In this document: positions 8,123 to 17,437 of the stretch, piece after piece
Position numbering within the stretch: position 1 is the first letter of the stretch
Layout of the letters: every line of letters begins with the position of its first letter
From: Streptococcus suis
GTDB taxonomy: Bacteria > Bacillota > Bacilli > Lactobacillales > Streptococcaceae
DNA length: 64,000 bases
NCBI RefSeq assembly: GCF_002960445.1
Contig: NZ_POJD01000142.1
Span: 434,001 to 498,000 of the forward strand
Direction of reading: 5' to 3'
Program-made: the position numbers and the translations under genes
The notes under the pieces: model-generated
Told to the model about the DNA's origin: nothing
Database searches by the model: none
Seen by the model: only the letters and a program-made list of their open reading frames with translations

Positions 8123-9913
8123 TTATTTTCCGCGCCAAATACGTGTATCTAGCAAACCACAGTAGGCATCAACAGGCGATACTCCTGTAAAGGCTGACTC
8201 TCCTGCTAGTTTAGCAACCAAGGCTTCTAAAGTGACAGGCAAGCCATCGTAGGCATTGATATAGGTTGCAACCTGTGGCATATCTGCAAGTGCAAATGGG
8301 TGCTGAACTGAAACAACAATGGTTGGAATTTCGTGAACATAGAAAGGCTGGTCTGGTGTTCCCTTGGCAGCTGGCCAAATAATCCGCTGAGTTGTTCCTC
8401 CTGAGTTGACATCGACTAAATTGATAATCAAATCATAGTTATCTGTGATTTCGGCAATTGGACGCTTGGAAGCATAGACATTTGCAATCGCTGCTGGTCT
8501 TTCTTCTTCTGGCAATTTGGCAATCCGTGCTTCTGTATTTTCCCAGATAGATACTTGGTGACCTCGAGCTTCTAATAGTTCTTTCAGCGTATCGGCTGCT
8601 CTCTTCTTGCCAGCATTGATCATGGCGCCAAAACCACCCTTATAGCCATCTACTTCTACCAACAAAATCCGTTTGTAGCGTTCTGGATTGACGGGGAAAA
8701 TTCCTTCTTGTTTGGCTTTTACCAAGGTAATCGCCTTGTCAGCTACTTCTTTTGCAAGCTGTTTCGCCTCATCTCTACCAATCAAAGCCAGTGCTTCTTC
8801 TTTTGGCAACATGATTTCCTGACGACGACCTTCAAACAAGTGAAGACCGAGTTTAGCTTTCAAGCCCAAGGTACGACGAAGAGCATCATGGAGGCGTTCC
8901 TCAGAAAGCAGACCATTTTCCAATCCTTCTTTCATCCATTGTAAATCTTCTTCTGGATCGTTGAAGAAAAGGAAAAGGTCACAACCTGCCTCAATAGCTG
9001 TAGGCAATAGCTCACGACGTGGCATAGAGGCTGTCATACCGATCATGTGACTGGCATCCGTTACAATGGCACCATTGTAACCTAACTCTCCACGAAGCAA
9101 TTCATCCAAGAGGGTTTTATTCAGCGAAGCTGGCAACATGTCATCCAATTCACGTTCTGGATGCATTTCTTTCTCAACATTTGGCAAATGAATATGTCCA
9201 GCCATGATACCTGGAAGACCTGCGTCAGCCATTTCACCGTAAATCCGTCCAAATGTTTCCATCCATTCAGACTTGGTCATGGGATTCGAAGCAAAAGAGA
9301 GATGATGGTCACGTTCATCTATACCATCTCCAGGAAAATGCTTAGCAAACGGTACAATGCCATGTTCCATAATGCCTCGCATGTATTCTTTGGATAATTC
9401 AATGACTTGGTCTACATTAGCTCCCCAAGTTCGGTTTGCAATGATTGGATTTCGCCAATTACGGCTGAGGTCCATAATCGGTGCAAAGGAGGCATTGCAG
9501 CCTACCGCAGCTGCTTCAAGTCCTGCAACTTTCCCCATTTCATAAGCATAGCGAGGTTCGGCTGTCGCAGCAATCTTGATTTCATCCCCAATTTTCGTTC
9601 CGTCCGTAACAGCGCCATTCCCACCAGATTCGGTATTGGCTGCAATCAAGAGAGGAATTTTAGACTTGGTCTGTAAAATATAGTTTTGCTCCCAAATATC
9701 TGCAGCAGGTCCAGGATTGTAACGAACAGCAGCAATCTTATAATCATTTAATACTCCAGTCAGATATTCTTCTGTCCGCTGGCTACCCATATTAACAAAG
9801 AGATGACCGATTTTTTCATCCAAGGTCATCTGAGCAATAGTTTCTTCAATCCAAGAAATAGCCTCTTCATCAAGGCTGTAAGGTCTCTTCCGTAAATCTA
9901 CTAAATGTGTCAT
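8123..9913 (-). CDS. Glycoside hydrolase family 3, probable beta-N-acetylhexosaminidase (first copy)
   Basis: 596 residues from the ATG at 9913, chosen because GGAGG sits just before it. It is clearly a paralogue of the next gene, sharing the opening Val-Asp-Leu-Arg-Lys, the Lys-His-Phe-Pro-Gly-Asp-Gly at 191-197, the Asp-His-His dyad segment at 202-204 and Asp286 in Thr-Asp-Ala-Ser-His-Met. It probably removes N-acetylhexosamine from the non-reducing end of short glycans once UidA has removed glucuronate, or the reverse. No signal peptide, so cytosolic. An intrinsic terminator lies between it and the upstream HAD gene, so the GH3 pair may be expressed less than the catabolic genes. Confidence 0.85.
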   Translation of the reverse strand: MTHLVDLRKRPYSLDEEAISWIEETIAQMTLDEKIGHLFVNMGSQRTEEYLTGVLNDYKIAAVRYNPGPAADIWEQNYILQTKSKIPLLIAANTESGGNGAVTDGTKIGDEIKIAATAEPRYAYEMGKVAGLEAAAVGCNASFAPIMDLSRNWRNPIIANRTWGANVDQVIELSKEYMRGIMEHGIVPFAKHFPGDGIDERDHHLSFASNPMTKSEWMETFGRIYGEMADAGLPGIMAGHIHLPNVEKEMHPERELDDMLPASLNKTLLDELLRGELGYNGAIVTDASHMIGMTASMPRRELLPTAIEAGCDLFLFFNDPEEDLQWMKEGLENGLLSEERLHDALRRTLGLKAKLGLHLFEGRRQEIMLPKEEALALIGRDEAKQLAKEVADKAITLVKAKQEGIFPVNPERYKRILLVEVDGYKGGFGAMINAGKKRAADTLKELLEARGHQVSIWENTEARIAKLPEEERPAAIANVYASKRPIAEITDNYDLIINLVDVNSGGTTQRIIWPAAKGTPDQPFYVHEIPTIVVSVQHPFALADMPQVATYINAYDGLPVTLEALVAKLAGESAFTGVSPVDAYCGLLDTRIWRGK

Positions 9914-9929
9914 GTTTGCCTCCAAAAAA

Positions 9930-9953
9930 GCTAGAGGGCATAGCGCCTCTAGC
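9930..9953 (-). terminator. Intercistronic terminator/attenuator before the GH3 pair
   Basis: An eight-base perfect stem GCTAGAGG/CCTCTAGC with an eight-base loop, followed on the minus strand by six T (9924-9929) that run into the GGAGG of the first GH3 gene. Confidence 0.85.
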
Positions 9954-9961
9954 CCTTCTCT

Positions 9962-10762
9962 CTAGTCGTCTAAATTATTCCAAAATGCCTGTATCAATTC
10001 TGTTTCTCTCTCACCTGTGAATGCTTGATGAACAAAGTCATCTGCAATCGTTTCTGTCAAATCTGCCCAAGATTGCATCTCTTGTCCTACTAAAATAGGA
10101 TAGAAGTGGACATTATTGAGTTCCGCCGCCTTCAAATCACCTGGCGAGTCACCAATCATTATAATCTTATCCGGACAATACCCTTCCTCTATTAACAGTT
10201 TGATGACATCTTCTTTCTTGCCACGGTCTTGACAGTACAATTCTGTAACAAAGTCCATCAACCCCTGGTCTGTCCACTCTTCTTCTACTGCTTCTTTATT
10301 AGCAGAAGAAACCACGTAGACTTTTCCTAACTGGCTCAATTTTTCCAAGCCCTTGTGAACTCCGATGAAGGCTAAAACAGGACCACTATACTTCTTAATG
10401 GCTTGATTGACTTGAGTGGACCATTTTAAGGCTAATTCCAAGTCTTTTGATGGTTGCTCCTCTATCAACTTTTCTAGAGAAGCATTTGACAAAGAATCTG
10501 TTGTAGCAACCCAATTTTTCAAGTTGTCTATACCAGTCACACCTGCAAATTCTAGGCCTTTTACTAAGCCAACAAAACGGTTAATGCCACGTTCTCGTGA
10601 GTAGAGATTGACTCGGTTCCATTCAGTTAAAAATGGTTTTTTATCTTCAACACCAAAAACTTCCGCAGCCAAGGGGCCGAAAAAGAGTTTATGTTTGTAG
10701 GTCATGGTGTCCATGGCGCAGCCATCAGAGTCCACACAAAATACGTAATCCGTTTTCATCAT
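9962..10762 (-). CDS. HAD superfamily hydrolase
   Basis: 266 residues. HAD motif I is Asp-Ser-Asp-Gly near residues 10-13, motif II is Val-Val-Ser-Ser-Ala-Asn near the middle, and motif IV is Met-Ile-Gly-Asp-Ser-Pro-Gly-Asp; a Gly-Lys-Lys-Glu-Asp segment supplies the motif III lysine. It is a probable cytosolic phosphatase. The ATG at 10762 overlaps the uxuB stop by one base and has AGGAG upstream; an ATG one codon later is equally possible, and TTG before it is unlikely. Its place between the uronate enzymes and the GH3 genes suggests it acts on a sugar phosphate from the same glycans, but this is only inferred. Confidence 0.8.
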   Translation of the reverse strand: MMKTDYVFCVDSDGCAMDTMTYKHKLFFGPLAAEVFGVEDKKPFLTEWNRVNLYSRERGINRFVGLVKGLEFAGVTGIDNLKNWVATTDSLSNASLEKLIEEQPSKDLELALKWSTQVNQAIKKYSGPVLAFIGVHKGLEKLSQLGKVYVVSSANKEAVEEEWTDQGLMDFVTELYCQDRGKKEDVIKLLIEEGYCPDKIIMIGDSPGDLKAAELNNVHFYPILVGQEMQSWADLTETIADDFVHQAFTGERETELIQAFWNNLDD

Positions 10763-11601
10763 CAAACTCCTGAATAGGCTGAGAATCCACCGTCAATCGG
10801 TAAAACAACACCGTTGACAAAACTTGCCAAATTCTCGTCTGCCAAGAAGAAGACTCCGCCGACTAGCTCTTCCGCTTCACCAAACCGCCCCATTGGTGTA
10901 TTGGTCAAAATCTTGTTGGCACGTGCGGTCGGTTGACCCGACTCGTCAAACAGCAAACCACGGTTTTGGTTGGTAACCAAGAATCCAGGCGCAATCGCAT
11001 TACAACGGATGCCAACTTTTGAAAAATGGACTGCTAACCATTGGGTAAAATTACTAATAGCAGCCTTGGCACCTGAATAGGCTGGAATTTTTGTCAAAGG
11101 AGTAAAGGCATTCATGCTGGAAATATTGATAATATTGGCACCTGGACGACCAAGCATATCCTGCGCAAAAACCTGCGTTGGCAATAAGGTTCCAAGATAA
11201 TTCAAATTGAATACAAAGTTGATACCTGCCTCATCCAAGTCGAAGAAAGTCTTGGTCTCAGCTGGCAGACCAATCTCATGGAATTCATTGTCCGTTGTCG
11301 CTTTTGGATTATTGCCTCCAGCACCATTGATTAAAATATCTACAGAGCCAAAATCTGCTAGGACTTGCTGGCGAACTTCTTCCAAATTTTCCTTAGAAAG
11401 AACGTTAGATTTGTAAGCTTTTGCAACACCACCTACTGCTTCAATCTCATCAACGAATACCTGAGCCGCAGCCTCATTCAAGTCTAAAAGCGCAACCTTT
11501 GCACCTGCCTTGGCAAATTCTTTTGCCAAATAGCCACAGAGAATGCCACCTGCTCCTGTAATAACAACAACCTTATCCTTAAATTCAATAACACGTGACA
11601 T
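10762..11601 (-). CDS. uxuB: D-mannonate oxidoreductase (fructuronate reductase), SDR type
   Basis: 279 residues. Classical SDR: Thr-Gly-Ala-Gly-Gly-Ile-Leu-Cys-Gly near the N-terminus for NAD(H) binding, Asn-Gly-Ala-Gly-Gly, and the Ser...Tyr-Ser-Gly-Ala-Lys catalytic set. In this pathway it interconverts D-fructuronate and D-mannonate. The gene starts at 11601, where GGAG precedes ATG; the frame stays open 228 nt further upstream but that part lies inside uxuA and is not expected to be translated. The substrate is assigned from its position directly after uxuA; SDR sequence alone would not prove it. Confidence 0.88.
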   Translation of the reverse strand: MSRVIEFKDKVVVITGAGGILCGYLAKEFAKAGAKVALLDLNEAAAQVFVDEIEAVGGVAKAYKSNVLSKENLEEVRQQVLADFGSVDILINGAGGNNPKATTDNEFHEIGLPAETKTFFDLDEAGINFVFNLNYLGTLLPTQVFAQDMLGRPGANIINISSMNAFTPLTKIPAYSGAKAAISNFTQWLAVHFSKVGIRCNAIAPGFLVTNQNRGLLFDESGQPTARANKILTNTPMGRFGEAEELVGGVFFLADENLASFVNGVVLPIDGGFSAYSGV

Positions 11602-11602
11602 A

Positions 11603-12703
11603 TTAGCTCTCCTTATTTCCAACTGTTTTGACTGTAATTCCAAAATCTGGTGTCTTGCCTGCTGCTCGCATATTGGCTTCATAGAGACCGTTAAAGTAGG
11701 TTGCCCCAAGGGCTCGGTCATACAGACCATAACCAGGTGTCTTGGTTTGATCTCCCCAGATACGGCGGCCGTGGTCTGGACGTAAGGCTCCAGCCCAGTC
11801 ATAGTCCACCAATAATTTAACAACAGCATTCATATCAATGTCACCAGCTTGTGACAAATGTGCAGTTTCTTGGAATCCCCAAGCACCTGCCGTCACATTG
11901 CGCGTATGCATAAAATTGATACGATTGCGTTTGAGAGCATATTCCGTCATGGCAAGGACATCATTTTTCGGATCAGAAGCATAGGATCCTACACACATGG
12001 TAATTCCATTGTGTTCTGAATCATAGAGATTCAAAAATCGTTCAACGGCTTCTTGACCAGTAATAATACGTGGCAATCCGAAAATTCCATACGGAGGATC
12101 ATCAGGGTGAATAGCCATTTTGACTCCAGATTCCTCAGCCGTTGGTAGAATCGCTTTGATAAAATACTCCAAATTCGCCCATAAATCTTCTTCAGAGATA
12201 TTCTGACGATAATTTTCAATAATCGCCTTCATTTCTTCCTTGGAGTAGGACGAATCCCAACCCGGTAAGTTCAAATCATCCGCCACAGGATCAACACCTG
12301 CCAAATCAGATTTAAGGAAAGCTAAAGAAGTTGAACCATCTGGAAGTGGGTGGTGCAAGTCTGAACGGGTCCAGTCAAACACAGGCATGAAATTATAGCA
12401 TACAACTGGAATACCTGCAGCCCCGACATTACGGATGGAAGTTTTATAGTTTTCAATTAACTCATCACGATTTGACTTCCCTTGTTTGATGTCTTCATGA
12501 ACAGGAATGGATTCGATAACAGTAATTTCAAGTCCTGCCTCTTCGACCATTTTTTTCAGCTCTAGAATGTTTTCAAGGGGCCAAGCTTGACCAACAGGTA
12601 CATCGTAGACTGCTGTTACGATTCCCTGCATACCAGGGATTGCTTTAATCTCTTCCAGTGTCACAGGATCTTTTTTCCCGTACCATCGAAATGACATTTT
12701 CAT
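11603..12703 (-). CDS. uxuA: Mannonate dehydratase
   Basis: 366 residues, typical of UxuA. It dehydrates D-mannonate to 2-keto-3-deoxygluconate in the cytosol and needs a divalent metal. The N-terminal Phe-Arg-Trp-Tyr-Gly, the His-Pro-Asp-Asp-Pro-Pro segment, and the Met-His-Thr-Arg-Asn and Arg-Pro-Asp-His-Gly-Arg motifs are characteristic of the family, with His and Asp acting as metal ligands. The start at 12703 has AGGAG eight bases upstream; an ATG two codons later is possible. It is tightly packed between uxaC (14-nt gap) and uxuB (1-nt gap). Confidence 0.95.
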   Translation of the reverse strand: MKMSFRWYGKKDPVTLEEIKAIPGMQGIVTAVYDVPVGQAWPLENILELKKMVEEAGLEITVIESIPVHEDIKQGKSNRDELIENYKTSIRNVGAAGIPVVCYNFMPVFDWTRSDLHHPLPDGSTSLAFLKSDLAGVDPVADDLNLPGWDSSYSKEEMKAIIENYRQNISEEDLWANLEYFIKAILPTAEESGVKMAIHPDDPPYGIFGLPRIITGQEAVERFLNLYDSEHNGITMCVGSYASDPKNDVLAMTEYALKRNRINFMHTRNVTAGAWGFQETAHLSQAGDIDMNAVVKLLVDYDWAGALRPDHGRRIWGDQTKTPGYGLYDRALGATYFNGLYEANMRAAGKTPDFGITVKTVGNKES

Positions 12704-12716
12704 GATTTACTCTCCT

Positions 12717-14117
12717 TTATTGTTCAAAAAATTCTTTGGCATTGTAATAGGATATGGCTTCTACAAACTGGCCTAAACGATTGTAATCTTCTGGCACTTC
12801 CTCATCAACTATCCATTGACCAACATAGGTCGCTAAAATGCGTCTGAAATAATCATGCCGTTGATAAGATAAAAAGCTACGCGAATCTGTCAACATACCA
12901 ACGAAATTGGCAAGCATGCCCTGTTCTGCATAAGCATTCATCTGGTCAATCATGCCCAACTTGGTATCATTGAACCACCAACCAGCACCAAATTGTAGCT
13001 GACTACGGCGCCCTTCCTCATTGGACTGGAAATTCGCCAAAGTATTGGCCAGAGCAATGTTGTAACTTGGATTGAGATTGTACCAAATCATTTTTGGAAG
13101 GGCATTTTCCTTGACCAAGTTATCTAACAAACGATTCAAATTCACAGTCAGACATGTCTGGTCTCCAATCGAATCCACACCTACATCTGCTCCAAGTTTT
13201 TCAAACAGTCCGGTATGGTTGTTCCGTAAGGCACCAAAGTGAACTTGTGTCACAAAGCCATGTTTCTTGTACAATCGGCACAATTCTCTAAAGATAGCAG
13301 TCTGCCATTTATTGATACTGGATTGACCAGCTTCTTTGCCTGCAAGTCGTGCTAGTAAAATTTCATCCAACTCTTCAAGGCTTGCTTCTTCATATGAAAT
13401 AGCCGTAAAACTAATGTCACTTGCTCGGCAACCGTGTTGAGCAAAATAGGAAACACGCTGACCTAGTGCCTCTACAAAACTTGCAAAGTCTCTTACTGCT
13501 ACCCCTGTTACTTCCTCCAAGCGTTTCATAAATGGAGTGAAATTTCGATGCTCGATAAAGGCTTCATCTGGGCGGAAAGTCGGTGCCACTACAGTATCTA
13601 TGGTCGAGTCCTCAGCCAAGCGCTTATGCCATTCTAGTGTATCTAATGGATGGTCAGTAGTCCCAATAAAGGTCACCCTAGAATCCGCAATCAGCTTACG
13701 TGGACTAACTTGATGTTCTTGCAAATAAGCATTGAGCTGATGGTATAGTCGTTCCGCATTTTCTGCGGTCAACAATTCTTCAACACCGAAAACCTGTCGC
13801 AATTCCAAATGACTCCAATGATATAGAGGATTTCCGAAAGCCCGTTCCAAGGTTCTTGCCCAGGCCTTAAACTTATCTAGTTTACTTGCTGAACCTGTAA
13901 TTTCTTCTTCTGGGATACCATTTGCCCGCATCAAGCGCCACTTATAATGGTCACCTCCCAGCCACAGATCAACAATATCTTCATAAACCTTATCTTCAAA
14001 AATTTCCTTCGGATCCAGATGACAATGGAAATCATAGATAGGAAGCTCTGCTATTTTCCCGTAAAGCTCCTTAGCAGGCTCGTTTTTTAGCATAAAGTTT
14101 TTGTCATTAAAACTCAT
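12717..14117 (-). CDS. uxaC: Glucuronate isomerase
   Basis: 466 residues, the standard UxaC length. It converts D-glucuronate to D-fructuronate (and galacturonate to tagaturonate), the first step after glucuronate release. It has the amidohydrolase-like metal motif Asp-Phe-His-Cys-His-Leu near residues 26-31 and a typical UxaC C-terminal Thr-Asp-Ser-Arg-Ser-Phe region. The start at 14117 is set by GGAGGG six to seven bases upstream; the open frame continues 36 nt further without a ribosome-binding site. The kdgA stop is one base away, so translation may be coupled. Confidence 0.96.
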   Translation of the reverse strand: MSFNDKNFMLKNEPAKELYGKIAELPIYDFHCHLDPKEIFEDKVYEDIVDLWLGGDHYKWRLMRANGIPEEEITGSASKLDKFKAWARTLERAFGNPLYHWSHLELRQVFGVEELLTAENAERLYHQLNAYLQEHQVSPRKLIADSRVTFIGTTDHPLDTLEWHKRLAEDSTIDTVVAPTFRPDEAFIEHRNFTPFMKRLEEVTGVAVRDFASFVEALGQRVSYFAQHGCRASDISFTAISYEEASLEELDEILLARLAGKEAGQSSINKWQTAIFRELCRLYKKHGFVTQVHFGALRNNHTGLFEKLGADVGVDSIGDQTCLTVNLNRLLDNLVKENALPKMIWYNLNPSYNIALANTLANFQSNEEGRRSQLQFGAGWWFNDTKLGMIDQMNAYAEQGMLANFVGMLTDSRSFLSYQRHDYFRRILATYVGQWIVDEEVPEDYNRLGQFVEAISYYNAKEFFEQ

Positions 14118-14118
14118 T

Positions 14119-14739
14119 TCATCCCTCCAAAGCTGCAACAAAACTGCGAGCAATCGTCGTTACACTTTCATAGCCTTCAGCCTGTACTCGACTTGCCAAA
14201 GCCGAACCGACTCCAACAGCACAAGCACCGGCTTTTTTCCAATCTGCAACATTTTCAACCGATACGCCACCTGAAGGCATCAAATCCACTTGGGGCACAG
14301 GTCCGTGAATATCCTTGATAAATCCAGGCCCCAACACGCCACCAGGAAAAAGCTTGATAATAGGACATCCCGCCTGACTGGCTGTGACAATCTCTGTTGC
14401 AGTTGCACAGCCTGGGAAATAGAGCACTCCAACCTTTTTCGCCAAGTCTTGAATTTCTCTATCAAAATGAGGACTAACCAGAAAACTAGCGCCTGCGTCC
14501 ATAGCCGTTTGTGCGAGAGATACATTCATTACTGTTCCCGCTCCGATAACTACGGAAGAATCATCTGAGAACTCTTCCTGTAATTCTTTGATAACTGTCG
14601 CTGCATTTGGAGTCGAAAATGTAATTTCAATATTTCGAATACCTCCCAAAATCGCATGGCGAGCGATTTCTTTCGCATCTTCTTCATCTTTTCCGCGAAT
14701 CACTGCGAAAAAGTAATTTTCTTTTAATTGCTTTAACAT
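14119..14739 (-). CDS. kdgA: 2-keto-3-deoxy-6-phosphogluconate aldolase
   Basis: 206 residues, a class I KDPG/KHG aldolase. It splits KDPG into pyruvate and glyceraldehyde-3-phosphate, the last step of the pathway. The catalytic Glu38 (Ile-Glu-Ile-Thr) and the Schiff-base Lys129 (Ile-Ile-Lys-Leu-Phe-Pro) are present, with the Gly-Ala-Gly-Thr-Val and Pro-Ser-Gly-Gly-Val motifs. GGAGG precedes the ATG at 14739. It is the first gene after its own promoter and leads kdgA-uxaC-uxuA-uxuB-HAD. Confidence 0.95.
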   Translation of the reverse strand: MLKQLKENYFFAVIRGKDEEDAKEIARHAILGGIRNIEITFSTPNAATVIKELQEEFSDDSSVVIGAGTVMNVSLAQTAMDAGASFLVSPHFDREIQDLAKKVGVLYFPGCATATEIVTASQAGCPIIKLFPGGVLGPGFIKDIHGPVPQVDLMPSGGVSVENVADWKKAGACAVGVGSALASRVQAEGYESVTTIARSFVAALEG

Positions 14740-14753
14740 CTTGACCTCCAATT

Positions 14754-14807
14754 AGAAAGCGTTGTCATTTATAGATATAGTATATAATTCATCAGATGAT
14801 TTGTCAA
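14754..14807 (-). promoter_or_regulatory. kdgA promoter with GntR operator and cre-like site
   Basis: Minus-strand -35 TTGACA (14802-14807) and -10 TATACT (14779-14784) are 17 nt apart. The spacer holds a perfect palindrome TCATC-T-GATGA (14789-14799). A cre-like TGACAACGCTTTCT (14754-14767) lies just past the expected start point; it fits the CcpA consensus except for the last base. The same palindrome sits in the promoter of the GPH symporter gene, so the GntR protein encoded next door is the likely ligand-responsive repressor. Confidence 0.85.
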
Positions 14808-14824
14808 GGAAAATGCAAAAAATA

Positions 14825-14843
14825 CCCAGAAAATTATTCTGGG
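14825..14843 (-). terminator. Intrinsic terminator after the GntR gene
   Basis: CCCAGAA/TTCTGGG with a five-base loop and a T-rich tail on the minus strand. It lies between the GntR stop and the kdgA promoter and separates the two transcription units. Confidence 0.85.
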
Positions 14844-14860
14844 CAGTATATTTTTTATTT

Positions 14861-15577
14861 CTATTTATGATCATTGAGACCATGCATGGTCATATCTTTA
14901 TCGAACCATTCGCTTAATACAACCTGTCTTACTGCTATAATATGTGCTAGCATGCTATCATAGGCCGCAACAGGATGGCGTTGCTTGATAGCCATTAAGA
15001 TATTCCTGTGGGCCTGTAAACTATCCGATTTCATCTGACGATTTGAATAATTTTCATTGATCAGATGAATAGATTGATTAATGACAGGCATGAGACTTGT
15101 CATAGCCAGATTCCCACTCATCTCAGCTAACATACAGTGGAATTGTACATCCAATTCCAGATGCTTTGAATCTCCAGCAGCTACCGCCTCTTCAATAGCA
15201 AGGACAATTTCTTCTAGTCGAGCAATATCTTCATCCGAAGCAAACTGTGCAACACGCTCCGCAATTCTCGGTTCAAGCAAATACCGCACTTCAAACAAAT
15301 CTGTCGTCAACTTCACACGGTCTCTGACCAAAGAAAAACCTAAAGGATCCTCAGATACTCCTTTTTTGGAACTGATGTAAGTTCCTGACCCTTGGCGTAC
15401 CTCCAGAATATTTCGAGTAGCCAAACTCCGAACAGCTTCACGAACAGTCGAACGTCCAACTTCTAAATCTTGGGCCAATTCATACTCATTTGGAAGCTTG
15501 TCTCCAACTTTATATCCTCTTTCCAAAATCAATTCCAATAAGCGTTCTGATGCTTTTTCTACCAAGGGTTTCGCCAT
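14861..15577 (-). CDS. GntR family regulator, FadR/FCD type, of uronate use
   Basis: 238 residues. An N-terminal winged helix-turn-helix (about 1-70, with Leu-Pro-Asn-Glu-Tyr-Glu-Leu-Ala and Gly-Arg-Ser-Thr-Val-Arg-Glu-Ala) precedes an FCD ligand domain (about 80-225) with Asp143 and His147 and two later His residues, the usual metal and effector site. It lies downstream of the beta-glucuronidase gene and is divided from kdgA by a terminator. The 5-1-5 palindromes in both promoters of the locus suit a FadR-like dimer. It probably represses both units and is released by a pathway intermediate such as fructuronate or KDG; the effector is inferred. Confidence 0.9.
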   Translation of the reverse strand: MAKPLVEKASERLLELILERGYKVGDKLPNEYELAQDLEVGRSTVREAVRSLATRNILEVRQGSGTYISSKKGVSEDPLGFSLVRDRVKLTTDLFEVRYLLEPRIAERVAQFASDEDIARLEEIVLAIEEAVAAGDSKHLELDVQFHCMLAEMSGNLAMTSLMPVINQSIHLINENYSNRQMKSDSLQAHRNILMAIKQRHPVAAYDSMLAHIIAVRQVVLSEWFDKDMTMHGLNDHK

Positions 15578-15622
15578 GTGCTTGGTCCTCCATTACAACT
15601 TTCTATTTGCTACTATTATAGC

Positions 15623-17422
15623 CTATTTCTTCTTATAATGGTAGTTTGGAATGGCAGTCCAACGTTTCTTAATTTCTCTTACAATTTGCTTGGGTTGTCG
15701 ATTTCTCGAGAACAATCCTTTGTGATTTCCTTGAATGCGAATGATACCAACTGTAGTTTCAAAATCAGCAAAATTCCAGACTTGTTCACCCACTAAATTC
15801 GGAATAGTGTCAAAGACTCGATGGTTCATATCGTAGTAATCCACCTGAAATTCTTCCGTATAAGGAATATCCCACATCGAATGTAGGCCCGGCAAGGTGT
15901 CTGCACCATATTCTGTAATCAAAATCGGCTTGTCAGGGTAAAGTTTTTGCCAGGTCTCTAATTCCTTACCAAGTCCCTTCTCCGCCGTCTTCAAGTCACC
16001 ATGAGCAACATACCAGCCATAATAACGATTGAGACAGATAACATCGACCAAATCCATAACCTCATCCTTATCAGGTGTTGCCGTCATAATATTGACCAAG
16101 GTCACAGGACGCTTAGAAGGATCTCTGTCCCTCATGCGCTGAATCAAGGGTTCAAAGTAAGCACGCGCACCTTTTTCATGCCCTGCCGGCTCATTGGCGA
16201 CGACCCACATCACTACGGAAGGATGATTCTTATCACGTGCTATCAATTCATCAATCACCAGCTCATGAGCCTCCTTGGTTTGCATAACTTCCCAAGTATT
16301 TTTTACTTCTTCAGAATCACCTGTCAAATTCAAGGCTGCATTGAAAAGTTGGAATAGACCAACCGCTGGCACTTCGTCAAGGACGACAATTCCCAAACGA
16401 TCTGCTAGCCGCATCATTTCCTCAGAATAGGGATAATGGGAGGTCCTAAAGGAATTAGCACCAATATCTTTCAGTAAATTCAAATCCATCAGATTGGCTG
16501 CTTCATTGAAACCACGACCATTGATGAAGGTATCTTCATGTTTACCAAATCCCTTGAAATAGAAAGGTTTTCCGTTGATGAAAAATTGCCCATTTTCAAC
16601 CGCAACACTACGAATACCAAATTGTTCTGAGTAGGTATCGAGCAAGTTTTCTCCGTCAACTAATTCAACTTTAGCAGTATAGAGATAGGCATCCAAGACC
16701 TCCCAAAGGCGTGGATGTTCAATGACCATTTGTCCATTTTCAAGAAGGCCTACTTCCTGTCCCTCTTGATCTAAAATAGACATACGGATGGAATCGTACT
16801 GCCCAACTGCCTTCACATCAACCTTTACCACTGCCTGAGTCAAATCTTGATTTAGCTCCGTCCGAATAACAATATCCTCAATTCTATTTTTGGGACGTTT
16901 ATAGAGATGAACCGTCCGCTGAATACCAGCATAGTTGAAAAAGTCAAAATTTTCCTTGACGGTCTTCACAATTTGACCATTCTCATCCACTTCTTCGCTA
17001 TAATTCCCTACAGGGAGAGTGGTGTAATTCAACTCATTATTGGCACAGACTGTCAAACGGAATTGATCAGCATCGTATAAGTCTGATGGAACCAAGCATT
17101 CAAAAGGGGTAAAACCACCCTTGTGCTCCCCGATTAACTGACCATCTGCATAAACTTTTGCCTGATGTGTCACCGAACCAAAGCGCACAACCAACTCTTC
17201 ATCATCAGCTACTACTGGAAGAGCTACCATCAGTTCATACCAATTATCTCCGACAAAACGACGTTTGTCCTTATCAACAACAAGATCATTAAATGAACTT
17301 GGTACAACCATTACATCATCTGTATCTAACAGAGTATGAGCATCATTTTGTCCTTGCTTAAATTTCCATATTCCATTTAAAGAATAGACTGAGCGTGTTT
17401 TTGTTTGGATTGGATACAACAT
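15623..17422 (-). CDS. uidA: Beta-glucuronidase, GH2
   Basis: 599 residues with the GH2 order: sugar-binding jelly roll (about 1-180), immunoglobulin-like domain (about 180-275) and TIM barrel (about 275-595). The acid/base Glu411 (Asn-Glu-Pro) and nucleophile Glu504 (Thr-Glu-Tyr-Gly) are present. An Asn-x-Lys motif near the C-terminus (in Gly-Asn-His-Lys-Gly) is the carboxylate-reading feature that separates glucuronidases from galactosidases. The active-site loop around 355-385 is long, as in the Loop 1 group that favours small glucuronides. No signal peptide, so it acts on imported substrate. Confidence 0.95.
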   Translation of the reverse strand: MLYPIQTKTRSVYSLNGIWKFKQGQNDAHTLLDTDDVMVVPSSFNDLVVDKDKRRFVGDNWYELMVALPVVADDEELVVRFGSVTHQAKVYADGQLIGEHKGGFTPFECLVPSDLYDADQFRLTVCANNELNYTTLPVGNYSEEVDENGQIVKTVKENFDFFNYAGIQRTVHLYKRPKNRIEDIVIRTELNQDLTQAVVKVDVKAVGQYDSIRMSILDQEGQEVGLLENGQMVIEHPRLWEVLDAYLYTAKVELVDGENLLDTYSEQFGIRSVAVENGQFFINGKPFYFKGFGKHEDTFINGRGFNEAANLMDLNLLKDIGANSFRTSHYPYSEEMMRLADRLGIVVLDEVPAVGLFQLFNAALNLTGDSEEVKNTWEVMQTKEAHELVIDELIARDKNHPSVVMWVVANEPAGHEKGARAYFEPLIQRMRDRDPSKRPVTLVNIMTATPDKDEVMDLVDVICLNRYYGWYVAHGDLKTAEKGLGKELETWQKLYPDKPILITEYGADTLPGLHSMWDIPYTEEFQVDYYDMNHRVFDTIPNLVGEQVWNFADFETTVGIIRIQGNHKGLFSRNRQPKQIVREIKKRWTAIPNYHYKKK

Positions 17423-17437
17423 ACTTTTTCCTTCTTT

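Noticed and set aside
11602..11829. An upstream extension of uxuB by 76 codons
   Set aside because: It lies wholly inside uxuA in another frame, lacks SDR-like sequence and a ribosome-binding site; the ATG at 11601 has both a good site and the family N-terminus.
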